Shown: one piece after another, positions 18,242 through 26,766 of the stretch
How positions within the stretch are numbered: the first letter of the stretch is position 1
Layout of the letters: each line of letters begins with the position of its first letter
Source of the DNA: Lachnospiraceae bacterium
GTDB taxonomy: Bacteria; Bacillota; Clostridia; Lachnospirales; Lachnospiraceae
Length of the DNA: 36,751 bases
Assembly: GCA_014804285.1 (NCBI GenBank)
Contig: JAAVAA010000097.1
Span: 1-36,751, forward strand
Direction: 5' to 3'
Made by a program: the position numbers and the translations under genes
Notes under the pieces: generated by a model
Told to the model about the DNA's origin: nothing
Seen by the model: the letters and a program-made list of their open reading frames with translations, nothing else
Databases searched by the model: none

Positions 18242-19331
18242 AAAAAGTATTCTGGATTATGAAACCGTAGAATTGGATGATAATGACAATAGTGTCGTAA
18301 TTATTGACCAGACCAAACTTCCCGGGAAGACGGAGCTTATTAAGCTTCATACGGCGCAGGAAATATGGGATGCAATTTATCTGCTGAAGGTACGCGGCGC
18401 ACCGGCAATCGGCGTGGCGGCGGCCTTTGGTATTTATGTGCTGGCTAAAGAGATTGCAGGAGAGATTGGCGGCGACGGCAGGTTTGACCGCTTTTATGAA
18501 GAGTTTCACGAGCAAAAGGATTATTTAAATTCTGCCCGTCCTACAGCAGTCAATCTTTCATGGGCGCTGAACCGGATGGAACAGGTATGTCTCCGTGTGG
18601 GAAAGGAAACAAGCAGTATCCCGGCAGTGCTTAATGCGCTCCATGATGAGGCAGTGGAGATGAAAGAAGAGGATATCCGGGTGTGCCGTTCCATTGGGGA
18701 ATATGGTCTTAGTCTGCTGAAGCCGGGGGATGGGATTCTTACCCATTGTAATGCAGGGCAGCTTGCCACCTGCAAATATGGAACCGCGACAGCGCCTATT
18801 TATCTGGGGCATGAGAAAGGGTATGGATTTCATGTGTTTGCGGATGAGACAAGACCGCTTTTGCAGGGAGCAAGGCTGACAGCCTATGAGCTGCAGTCAG
18901 CGGGGATTGATGTGACATTGATCTGCGACAATATGTCTGCAATGGTGATGAAAAATGGCTGGGTGAATGCCGTGTTTGTAGGATGCGACCGGGTTGCGTC
19001 AAACGGGGATGCAGCGAATAAGATCGGAACTTCGGTGGTTGCCACAGTGGCAAAGCATTACGGGATTCCTTTTTATGTATGTGCGCCAACCTCCACGATT
19101 GATTTACATACGCCAACCGGCAGAGAGATCAATATTGAACAGCGTCCGGCAGAGGAAGTGACGCAGATGTGGTACAAAGAGCGCATGGCGCCGGAAGGGG
19201 TGAAGGTGTTCAATCCTGCCTTTGACGTGACGGATCACGATCTGATTACTGCAATCATTACGGAGCATGGCATTGCAAGAGCGCCATATAAGAAGTCTCT
19301 TGCGGACTTATGTCAAAAGAAATGGAATTAA
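18234..19331 (+). CDS. mtnA: S-methyl-5-thioribose-1-phosphate isomerase (MtnA family)
   Basis: [74 protein letters not shown]; start 18234. Confidence 0.93.
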   Translation: MSEKSILDYETVELDDNDNSVVIIDQTKLPGKTELIKLHTAQEIWDAIYLLKVRGAPAIGVAAAFGIYVLAKEIAGEIGGDGRFDRFYEEFHEQKDYLNSARPTAVNLSWALNRMEQVCLRVGKETSSIPAVLNALHDEAVEMKEEDIRVCRSIGEYGLSLLKPGDGILTHCNAGQLATCKYGTATAPIYLGHEKGYGFHVFADETRPLLQGARLTAYELQSAGIDVTLICDNMSAMVMKNGWVNAVFVGCDRVASNGDAANKIGTSVVATVAKHYGIPFYVCAPTSTIDLHTPTGREINIEQRPAEEVTQMWYKERMAPEGVKVFNPAFDVTDHDLITAIITEHGIARAPYKKSLADLCQKKWN

Positions 19332-19335
19332 AATA

Positions 19336-20685
19336 ATGAAGAAGAATATGAGGGAAAATAAGATTACGGAGGGCGTGATCTGGAAACAGTTGCTTTTCTT
19401 CTTTTTCCCCTTACTTTTAGGTACATTTTTTCAGCAGCTTTACAACACGGTTGATGCTGTGATCGTAGGGCGTTTCGTGGGAAAGGAAGCATTAGCGGCA
19501 GTGGGCGGAGCTGCTGCGATGATTGTCAATCTGTTTGTGGGATTTTTTATGGGAGTATCAACAGGGGCGACTGTGACGATTTCCCAGTTTTACGGCGGAG
19601 GCGGCAAAAAACAGGTCAGGGAAGCTATTCATACGGCGATTGCCGTATCAATTGCGGCAGGGGCGGTTATTATGGCAATCGGGTTGATCTGGGCGCCGGC
19701 AGCGCTTGAATGGATGAACACACCGATAGAGACCATGGCGGATTCTGTAATCTATATCAGGATTTATTTTTGCGGAATGATCGGAAATCTGATTTACAAT
19801 ATGGGTGCGGGGATTTTGCGGGCTATGGGAGATTCCAGGAGACCGTTGTACTTTTTGATTGCCAGCTGTTTGGTAAATATCGTGCTCGATATCTTCTTTG
19901 TAATTGTCTTAGGGTTAGGAGTGCTGGGAGTAGGGCTTGCAACGATTTTGTCACAGCTTTTCAGCGCGGTACTGGTATGTGTTTCATTAGGACGGCTTGA
20001 AGAGGATATGCGGCTTCGGCTTCGGGAGATCCGTTTTCAAGGCTGGGTGGTCAAGAGAATCATCTCCATTGGCCTTCCGGCAGGGGCGCAGACCCTTACC
20101 TATTCCCTGTCCAATATGATCGTGCAGGCGGATGTGAATTATTTTGGAACGGCTACGGTGGCAGCCTGGACTGCTTATAGCAAGATTGATTCCGTTTTCT
20201 GGATGGTGATCAGCTCTTTTGGGATTGCAGTGACCACCTTTGTGGGTCAAAATTATGGAGCCGGACTCTACAAGCGGGTACGCAGCGGGGTACATCAGTG
20301 TCTGTTTATGACAGTGATTGCAGCGCTTGCTATCAGCGGGGTATTGCTTCCGGCGGGAAAATTTCTTTTGGGCCTGTTTACAAAGGATCAGGAAGTGATT
20401 GTGATCGGAATAGAAATGATGAGGTTTTTAGTTCCTTTTTATATTACATATGTGTGCGTTGAGATTTTTTCGGGCGCATTGCGGGGAATGGGAGATGCTC
20501 TGATTCCCATGTTGCTTAGTTTTGGCGGGATTTGTGTGCTTCGGAGTGGATGGCTCCTGGCGGCGGTGCCTGTATGGAACAATATGAAAACGGTGATGTT
20601 CAGTTATCCCCTTACATGGATCGTGACCTCCGTTTTGTTTGTCATTTATTATCGTATTTATGTTAGGCGCCATAAGATTGCGTAA
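19336..20685 (+). CDS. MATE family efflux transporter
   Basis: LLGTFFQQLYNTVDAVIVGRFVGKEALAAVGGAAAMIVNLFVGFFMGVSTGATVTISQFYGGG; GLPAGAQTLTYSLSNMIVQ; 12 TM-like segments. Confidence 0.93.
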   Translation: MKKNMRENKITEGVIWKQLLFFFFPLLLGTFFQQLYNTVDAVIVGRFVGKEALAAVGGAAAMIVNLFVGFFMGVSTGATVTISQFYGGGGKKQVREAIHTAIAVSIAAGAVIMAIGLIWAPAALEWMNTPIETMADSVIYIRIYFCGMIGNLIYNMGAGILRAMGDSRRPLYFLIASCLVNIVLDIFFVIVLGLGVLGVGLATILSQLFSAVLVCVSLGRLEEDMRLRLREIRFQGWVVKRIISIGLPAGAQTLTYSLSNMIVQADVNYFGTATVAAWTAYSKIDSVFWMVISSFGIAVTTFVGQNYGAGLYKRVRSGVHQCLFMTVIAALAISGVLLPAGKFLLGLFTKDQEVIVIGIEMMRFLVPFYITYVCVEIFSGALRGMGDALIPMLLSFGGICVLRSGWLLAAVPVWNNMKTVMFSYPLTWIVTSVLFVIYYRIYVRRHKIA

Positions 20686-20716
20686 TGAGAAGAAAAGGAA
20701 GATAGGAGAGAATGAC

Positions 20717-21445
20717 ATGTCAGGAAAATCAAAGCAAAAGAAGCAGGAGGCGCAGTCTTTTATGTCAGAAAAGCAGGCGAAGAAAGCTATTTTGGACATT
20801 GGACAGCGGATGTATGTGAGGAATTTTGTTGCGGCAAATGATGGCAACATTTCTGTCCGAACAGGTGAAAATGAAGTCTGGGCTACGCCTACGGGAGTTT
20901 CCAAAGGCTTTATGAAAAAAAAGATGCTTGTGAAGGTGGACTTGGACGGAAAGGTGTTGGAAGGAACCTGCAAGCCTTCTTCAGAATTAAAGATGCATCT
21001 TCGGGCTTATAGGGAAAACCCTGATATCCGGTCAGTCTGCCATGCGCATCCGCCAATCTGTACTTGCTTTGCCATCGCAGGGATTCCGCTGGATACGCCT
21101 GTACTGGCGGAGGCAGTGATCACACTGGGAAACGTGCCGGTAGTGCCATATGCGGAGCTTGGCTCGAAAGAAGTACCGGAGGTGATTGCACCTTATTGCC
21201 ACACCCACAATGGGGTACTGCTGGCAAATCACGGCGCAGTAACCTGGGCGGAGGATGCTTATAGTGCCTATTACCGCCTGGAATCCATGGAGTACTATGC
21301 CAATATTCTGATGCTGACCGAAAAAGTTATCGGAAAGCAAAATAAATTGACGAAGCAGCAGGTGGAAAGTCTTCTGGCTATGCGTGAAAAGTTCGGGATC
21401 ACCAGAGGCGGCGTTCCCCAAATTCCGGACGAGGTGGAGCAATGA
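20717..21445 (+). CDS. Class II aldolase/adducin family protein (candidate methylthioribulose/5-deoxyribulose-1-phosphate aldolase)
   Basis: NFVAANDGNISVRTGENEVWATPTGVSKGFM, SVCHAHPPICTCFAIAG, LANHGAVTWAEDAYSAYYRLESMEYYA; substrate inferred from mtnA linkage. Confidence 0.85.
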   Translation: MSGKSKQKKQEAQSFMSEKQAKKAILDIGQRMYVRNFVAANDGNISVRTGENEVWATPTGVSKGFMKKKMLVKVDLDGKVLEGTCKPSSELKMHLRAYRENPDIRSVCHAHPPICTCFAIAGIPLDTPVLAEAVITLGNVPVVPYAELGSKEVPEVIAPYCHTHNGVLLANHGAVTWAEDAYSAYYRLESMEYYANILMLTEKVIGKQNKLTKQQVESLLAMREKFGITRGGVPQIPDEVEQ

Positions 21446-22101
21446 TAGAGATTTGCAACATTACCAAAAGGTTCGGAAACTTTACCTGTCTAGATCATGT
21501 GAACCTGATCATCCCTGATGTGAGTATATATGGACTGGTGGGGGAAAACGGTGCGGGAAAGAGTACACTTCTTCGATTGATTTCCGGTGTTTACCGCCCG
21601 GATGAGGGAGAAATCAAAATAGACGGAAAAGAAACTTCTCGTGTAGCAGCAAAGAAGGAAATTTTTTATATGCCGGATCGTCAGCATTATGAGAGAAATG
21701 ATACACCGCTGAGCATCGGAAGGTTTTATAGAAATTTTTATCCGGAATTCGCAATGGAAGAGTACCGCTATCTTCTGGAAAACTTCGGCCTTGATGAAAA
21801 TGCGCTTGCGGATTCTTTTTCCAAAGGAATGAAAAAGCAGATGTTTATTGCCGCAGCAATTTGTGCCAATACGAAATACCTTTTGTGCGATGAGGTATTT
21901 GACGGATTAGATCCCCAGATACGAAGGACGGTCAATGAACTTTTAAAAAGCGCGGCGAACGGGCGAAAGATGACAATTCTTATTGTTTCCCATTATATGG
22001 AGGAACTGGACAAGATCTGTACGGAAAAAGGATTTCTACATCGGGGCAGGATCCTGGCGCAGGAGGAATGGAACCGTCTGCTTGCAGGGGAGGAGACATA
22101 A
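21442..22101 (+). CDS. ABC transporter ATP-binding protein
   Basis: Walker A GLVGENGAGKSTLLRLISG, signature-like DSFSKGMKKQMFIAAAI, Walker B YLLCDEVFDGLD; ATGA overlap with aldolase stop. Confidence 0.92.
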   Translation: MIEICNITKRFGNFTCLDHVNLIIPDVSIYGLVGENGAGKSTLLRLISGVYRPDEGEIKIDGKETSRVAAKKEIFYMPDRQHYERNDTPLSIGRFYRNFYPEFAMEEYRYLLENFGLDENALADSFSKGMKKQMFIAAAICANTKYLLCDEVFDGLDPQIRRTVNELLKSAANGRKMTILIVSHYMEELDKICTEKGFLHRGRILAQEEWNRLLAGEET

Positions 22102-22102
22102 G

Positions 22103-24052
22103 ATGGAAGGGTGGAAGAGATTTAGCGGTCTTTTAAAAGAGGACTTAAAAAGCAAGCTCGGTATGATCGTGGCAGTCTGGTATGTGCTTGGAATGTTCTG
22201 CCTGTTGTTTTCCATGAAAATGACCGTACCAACGGGAGAGATGCGGAGTCTTTATGTGGGGGCAGGGAATACCTCCTTTTTTACGGCAACCATTATTATC
22301 GGCGTTATCATGGGGGCGGGAACATTCCGCTTTTTGCATTCGGAATCCAAGACAGATTTGTATTTTGGACTGCCTTTTACAAGAAAGCAGCTATTTGCAG
22401 CAGGGATGATAAACAATTTTCTTATTTTTACATTCCCAATGGTTCTTTGCAGGCTTCTCTTTTTCAGTATTTCTCTTTCTATGGGTTACAGTGAATATGA
22501 GAGCAGTGCCGTTTCTGTATGGGCAGGCTGTGTTGTGCTTGTGCTGGGATTTTTGTTTGTGATGAATCTTTCCTTGTTGGCTTTTTTGCTGGCTCAGAAT
22601 ACCGGTTACAGGATAGGGCTATTGGTTTTGTTCCTGTTTGGACCGGGAACAGGTATCCTGCTCTGGAAAAAGATGTTAAAAGCGCTGGTTCCTTCTTTTT
22701 ACAGATCGGAATTGCTGGAAATGCTAAAGGGGTATTTGTCTCCCCTTGCACTGCTTGGAAATGCTGCGGGAATCCATGAGTATGCAGATGGGGCATACTG
22801 GATAATGGAAAGCCATCTGCCTTATCTTCTCTATCTGGTTGTGGCAGCAGTGATTCTTTCTTTGATAAATCTTGGAGTTTTTGCTATCCGCCCGGCGGAG
22901 CGGAGGAGCGGCATGTTTACCTTCCGCATTGCAGAATATCTGGTAAGATATGGCTGTATGGCGCTTGCCGTCTTATGGTTTGTAAGCGGATTGCAGGTGT
23001 TTTCTTCAGGTGGAAATTCTTCAGTGATTATGGTCATAGGAGTGCTGATCGGGGTACCGGCGGTTCATGGACTTTTAAATATGATAATCGCGTTTGACGC
23101 CAGAAAATTTCTGACCGGCAGATGGCATCTATTGGCGGAGATTTTGGTGATGGCGGTTTTGCTTGGAGGATTCTGCCTGTGGGGGAAAAAGGGAGGAGAA
23201 ATACCTTCCAAGGAGAATGTGAAATCGGCAGCAGTTGTTCTGACGGCGCTTAGGAGCGGTGATGACAGTGACCAGATTTTGAGGAATATGCAGCTTACCG
23301 GAGAGGAACTTTCCGATGCTTATGATTGGCTTTGGACGGTTTCTGGGGAGAAAGCGGAAAGAGAAACTACCTATGAGGTTTTGGCGAAATATGAGATGCA
23401 TAATGGCAAAACCAAGTATTTCAAATATCAGATTCCCTGGTACGCTCTGGATAGTTTTGAAAAGATTTATGACCAGAAGAGCTTTAAAGAGGGGACTTAC
23501 GAAGCTCTTCGGATGGATTCACTTAAGTATGCCGAGGTGCAATGGACGAACGGACTGGAAAGCTATACGCTGGATTTGGATGAAGAGGAGCGCCGGAAGT
23601 TTTTAGAAAGCTACCAACAGGATTTGGAGAAGCTTACCTTTGAGAAAATCTGTCAGCAGACTCCCGTTGGAAAGCTCACCTTTGCTTCTACTAAAAATCA
23701 GGGAGATGTAACCGCATATATTTATCCGGGGTTTCAGAAAGTGCTGACATATATGTCACAATTAGGAATTGATGCCGACAAGAAAGTCAGTGACTATGAA
23801 TTGACGAAAATTGTTGTAGACAGCTATATGTTCACAGATGGATTGCTTTATGATGTGCGATATTTGGAATCCGAAAAGATTGTAACGGATCCTGGCAATA
23901 TGACAGATATGTCACAAACTCTTTTTGTGGAGGAGTTTTGTGTGGATTCTTTTTTACATGCGATGAATCCGGATACGGAGTTTACAGTGTACTACAGGGA
24001 TTCGGCGGGAAGAACAGTGAATAGTGTAAAATGCCTGGCACCGGCAAAGTAA
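22103..24052 (+). CDS. ABC transporter permease with C-terminal soluble domain
   Basis: N-terminal half multi-pass (MIVAVWYVLGMFCLLF...FFTATIIIGVIMGAGTFRF...), C-terminal about 250 aa hydrophilic; follows the ATPase gene; start 22103. Confidence 0.8.
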   Translation: MEGWKRFSGLLKEDLKSKLGMIVAVWYVLGMFCLLFSMKMTVPTGEMRSLYVGAGNTSFFTATIIIGVIMGAGTFRFLHSESKTDLYFGLPFTRKQLFAAGMINNFLIFTFPMVLCRLLFFSISLSMGYSEYESSAVSVWAGCVVLVLGFLFVMNLSLLAFLLAQNTGYRIGLLVLFLFGPGTGILLWKKMLKALVPSFYRSELLEMLKGYLSPLALLGNAAGIHEYADGAYWIMESHLPYLLYLVVAAVILSLINLGVFAIRPAERRSGMFTFRIAEYLVRYGCMALAVLWFVSGLQVFSSGGNSSVIMVIGVLIGVPAVHGLLNMIIAFDARKFLTGRWHLLAEILVMAVLLGGFCLWGKKGGEIPSKENVKSAAVVLTALRSGDDSDQILRNMQLTGEELSDAYDWLWTVSGEKAERETTYEVLAKYEMHNGKTKYFKYQIPWYALDSFEKIYDQKSFKEGTYEALRMDSLKYAEVQWTNGLESYTLDLDEEERRKFLESYQQDLEKLTFEKICQQTPVGKLTFASTKNQGDVTAYIYPGFQKVLTYMSQLGIDADKKVSDYELTKIVVDSYMFTDGLLYDVRYLESEKIVTDPGNMTDMSQTLFVEEFCVDSFLHAMNPDTEFTVYYRDSAGRTVNSVKCLAPAK

Positions 24053-24064
24053 ATTGTGTCAGAG

Positions 24065-24106
24065 AGAAAGTGCCAACAGCTTTTTTGGCTGCCGGCACTT
24101 TCTTGT
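24065..24106 (+). terminator. Hairpin terminator after ABC permease
   Basis: AGAAAGTGCC...GGCACTTTCT; weak U-tract, possibly shared by convergent metG. Confidence 0.55.
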
Positions 24107-24169
24107 AAGCTGATTTGCAATGTATATTCACATTTGTGTATTTACATTTGTGCATTCATATCTGTGGTA

Positions 24170-25792
24170 TTACACTTTTAATTTTGCAGTTTCTTCTTCT
24201 ATCACCTTTTTATCAATTCGCTGAAATAGAATTTCTATTTCAGGAAGCTGATATCCGGAAGGAACAGACTGATGTTCCCACTGATTGGTGATGTTCAGCC
24301 ATCCGCAGATTTTTTTCGAGGAAAAAGGCAGGAACGGATAGAGAAGAATCGCTAAATTAGCGATGATCTGGACACATTGATAAAGAGCGTCTTTACAGTC
24401 ATGCTCGTCAGTACTCCGGGTAATCCATGGCTGTCTGGTATCAAAAAATTTGTTTGCAGAGCGTATGAAGCTAAACAGTTCCTGCAGGGCATCTTTGAAA
24501 GCGCCTTTTTCGATCAGGCGTCCTATTGCCGGGTATAATGCCTCGATTTTGGCATTTAGTTCCGTATTCGGTGAGCCCTCCGGAACGATACCGTCCCAAT
24601 ATTTGTTGATAAAGGATAAAGAACGGTTGATGAAATTTCCATAGGCGCCCAATAATTCGCCGTTGTGGCTGTATACATAGTCGCGCCATGAGAAATCAGA
24701 ATCCTTCTTTTCCGGACCGTTTGCCAGGAAATAGTAGCGGATAGAGTCCGGTTCATAGTGCAGCAGCAGATCCTTTACCCAGATAGCATAGTTTTGACTG
24801 GTGGATATTTTCCTGCCCTCCAGAGTCAGATATTCGCAGGAAACGATTTGATCCGGTAAATGCCAGGACGCGTCATTTCCGATTAAAAGCGCGGGCAGGA
24901 TGATGGTGTGGAAGGGAATGTTGTCTTTTCCATGAATATAATAATGTTTGGAGTCTGAGCCCCAAAGGCTGGCAAAGTCACCGTGGCCGTTATCAGCAGC
25001 AATCTTGCTTGCGGACAAGTAACCCAACACGTTCTCAGCCCAGATATAAATGGTTTTCTTGTCATAGCCTTCTTTCGGCACAGGGATGCCCCAGTCAAGA
25101 TCCCTCGTCAGGGCACGGTCTCTCAATCCCTCATGGATATACTTTTGGGTGAATGCTATGGCATTTTTCCGCCATGCCGGGCGGGTGCTGACAAGTTCTG
25201 TCAGCTCCTTTTCCAGAGCTGAAATTGCTATATACAGGTGCTTGGACGTACGGAAACTGATAGGTCTGCTACATATAGCGCATAGCGGTTCCAGCAAATT
25301 TTCAGGTTCCAGTACGGTTCCGCAGGTATCACACTGATCACCCCGGGTCTCATCTCCGCATTTGGGGCATTTCCCGATTACAAAGCGGTCTGCAAGGAAT
25401 GTGCCGCATTCTTCACAATATGCCTGGGGAACCTCCTTTTCATAAACATAAGGGCTCTCATAAAGCTTTTTGTGAAATTGTGTCACAAATTCTTTGTGCT
25501 CCGGAGAGGAGGTTTTGGTGTATACATCGTAACTGAATCCTAATTTTTGAAAACATTCTTTAAATTCCTCGTGATAATAATCGCTGATTTCCAGAGGCGT
25601 TTTTCCTTCCTTTTTGGCACGGATCGCAACCGGCGTTCCATGGCAGTCGCTGCCGGAGACAAAATATACACGGTCACCCACCGCCCTGTGATATCTTGCT
25701 AATACATCGCCTGGGAGCAATCCCGCAATATGGCCTATATGCAAAGAACCGTTGGCGTATACCCAGGCATTTCCAATTAAAATATTTTTCAT
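24170..25792 (-). CDS. metG: Methionyl-tRNA synthetase, four-CxxC (double zinc-knuckle) type, atypical KISTS loop
   Basis: ANGSLHIGHIAGLLPGDVLARYHR, SGSDCHGTPV, CEECGTFLADRFVIGKCPKC / CDTCGTVLEPENLLEPLCAIC, LEGRKISTSQNYAIWV. Confidence 0.9.
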   Translation of the reverse strand: MKNILIGNAWVYANGSLHIGHIAGLLPGDVLARYHRAVGDRVYFVSGSDCHGTPVAIRAKKEGKTPLEISDYYHEEFKECFQKLGFSYDVYTKTSSPEHKEFVTQFHKKLYESPYVYEKEVPQAYCEECGTFLADRFVIGKCPKCGDETRGDQCDTCGTVLEPENLLEPLCAICSRPISFRTSKHLYIAISALEKELTELVSTRPAWRKNAIAFTQKYIHEGLRDRALTRDLDWGIPVPKEGYDKKTIYIWAENVLGYLSASKIAADNGHGDFASLWGSDSKHYYIHGKDNIPFHTIILPALLIGNDASWHLPDQIVSCEYLTLEGRKISTSQNYAIWVKDLLLHYEPDSIRYYFLANGPEKKDSDFSWRDYVYSHNGELLGAYGNFINRSLSFINKYWDGIVPEGSPNTELNAKIEALYPAIGRLIEKGAFKDALQELFSFIRSANKFFDTRQPWITRSTDEHDCKDALYQCVQIIANLAILLYPFLPFSSKKICGWLNITNQWEHQSVPSGYQLPEIEILFQRIDKKVIEEETAKLKV

Positions 25793-25884
25793 TGTAGTTC
25801 TCCTTTTAGTCAGTAAATTTAGATGTGATCATAAACGTATCCGTAAAATGTATAGATCCGTTTAGTGTGGGGATATCAATTTGG

Positions 25885-26176
25885 TCATTAAAAAAGCCCT
25901 CCTCTCTGAAAATTTCTTTTCAGGGACGAGAGCCTTATGCTTCGTGTTACCACCCTAAATTCACTTAGACCTCACGGTATAAGCCTTATCAACTACGGAT
26001 GAGAAATGATTCATCGATAGTCTATCACTGTAACGGGTGCACCCGTCGTAGCCTTGGCAGATTTGCTTCGGTACGCAGCTCCGGGACCATTTTCGACAGT
26101 TCCTTCTGTGCCTGCTCTCACCAACGCAGACTCTCTGTGACGTATCTAACCATCTACTCTTCCCTTCATTGCCTTT
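25885..26176 (-). promoter_or_regulatory. T-box leader upstream of metG
   Basis: Minus strand: AGGGTGGTAACACG T-box sequence (25944-25957), downstream terminator CTCTCGTCCCTGAAAAGAAATTTTCAGAGAGGAGGGCTTTTTT, Stem I GGTGAGAGCAGGCACAGAAGGAACTGTCGAAAATGGTCCCGGAGC with a candidate ATG specifier. Confidence 0.92.
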
Positions 26177-26182
26177 CGCAGT

Positions 26183-26211
26183 ATTATAGCATGGTTTTTC
26201 TGTATCTGCAA
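26183..26211 (-). promoter_or_regulatory. Promoter of T-box/metG
   Basis: Minus strand TTGCAG (26211-26206), 17 nt, TATAAT (26188-26183). Confidence 0.75.
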
Positions 26212-26283
26212 CAAGTTCAGATACTTTGAAATTATAACAACGAATGCATGATACAAGCTTTTTAGAAAACTTATGTTATATAC

Positions 26284-26334
26284 TTGACAAACAATGTCTA
26301 CAGATGTAAACTCGAATTGTCTACAAAAGTAAAC
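26284..26334 (+). promoter_or_regulatory. BlaI-type promoter with two operator-like repeats
   Basis: TTGACA (26284-26289), 17 nt, TAAACT (26307-26312); TGTCTACAGATGTAAAC (26295-26311) and TGTCTACAAAAGTAAAC (26318-26334), near-palindromic and 23 bp apart. Confidence 0.75.
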
Positions 26335-26378
26335 AATGATTATATTTATCAGTTAAAAGCAGAAATAGGAGGCTTATA

Positions 26379-26750
26379 ATGGAGAAAAAAAATGCGGTTT
26401 CCGATGCGGAACTTGAGATATTGGAAGTGTTGTGGGAAGCGGGCGAAGCTCTAAGTGCAAATGAGATTCGCACCAGGTTGAATGAGAGGAAGGACTGGGA
26501 GCGGACTACAGTGCTTACCCTGATCCGAAGACTGCTGGATAAGGAAATACTTTTACAGGAAAAGAGGGAAGTTTACTATTATTGTCCGGTGCTTAAACGG
26601 GAGGAGTATATCAGGCAGGAGACCAGAAGCTTTGTGGACAAATTTTTCAGTGGAAGTTCCAGGAATCTGGCAGCGGCGTTGGTATCCGATGAACAACTTA
26701 GCAAAGAGGAAATCAATGAACTTCGGGATTTCTTTAACAGAGATATATAA
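26379..26750 (+). CDS. BlaI/MecI/CopY family transcriptional repressor
   Basis: VSDAELEILEVLWEAGEALSANEIRTRLNERKDWERTTVLTLIRRLLDKEILLQEKREVYYYCPVL. Confidence 0.93.
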   Translation: MEKKNAVSDAELEILEVLWEAGEALSANEIRTRLNERKDWERTTVLTLIRRLLDKEILLQEKREVYYYCPVLKREEYIRQETRSFVDKFFSGSSRNLAAALVSDEQLSKEEINELRDFFNRDI

Positions 26751-26766
26751 GCAGGAGGCAGCGAAA

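Noticed and set aside
25999-26229. Plus-strand 76-aa ORF
   Set aside because: Lies on the complement of the T-box leader.
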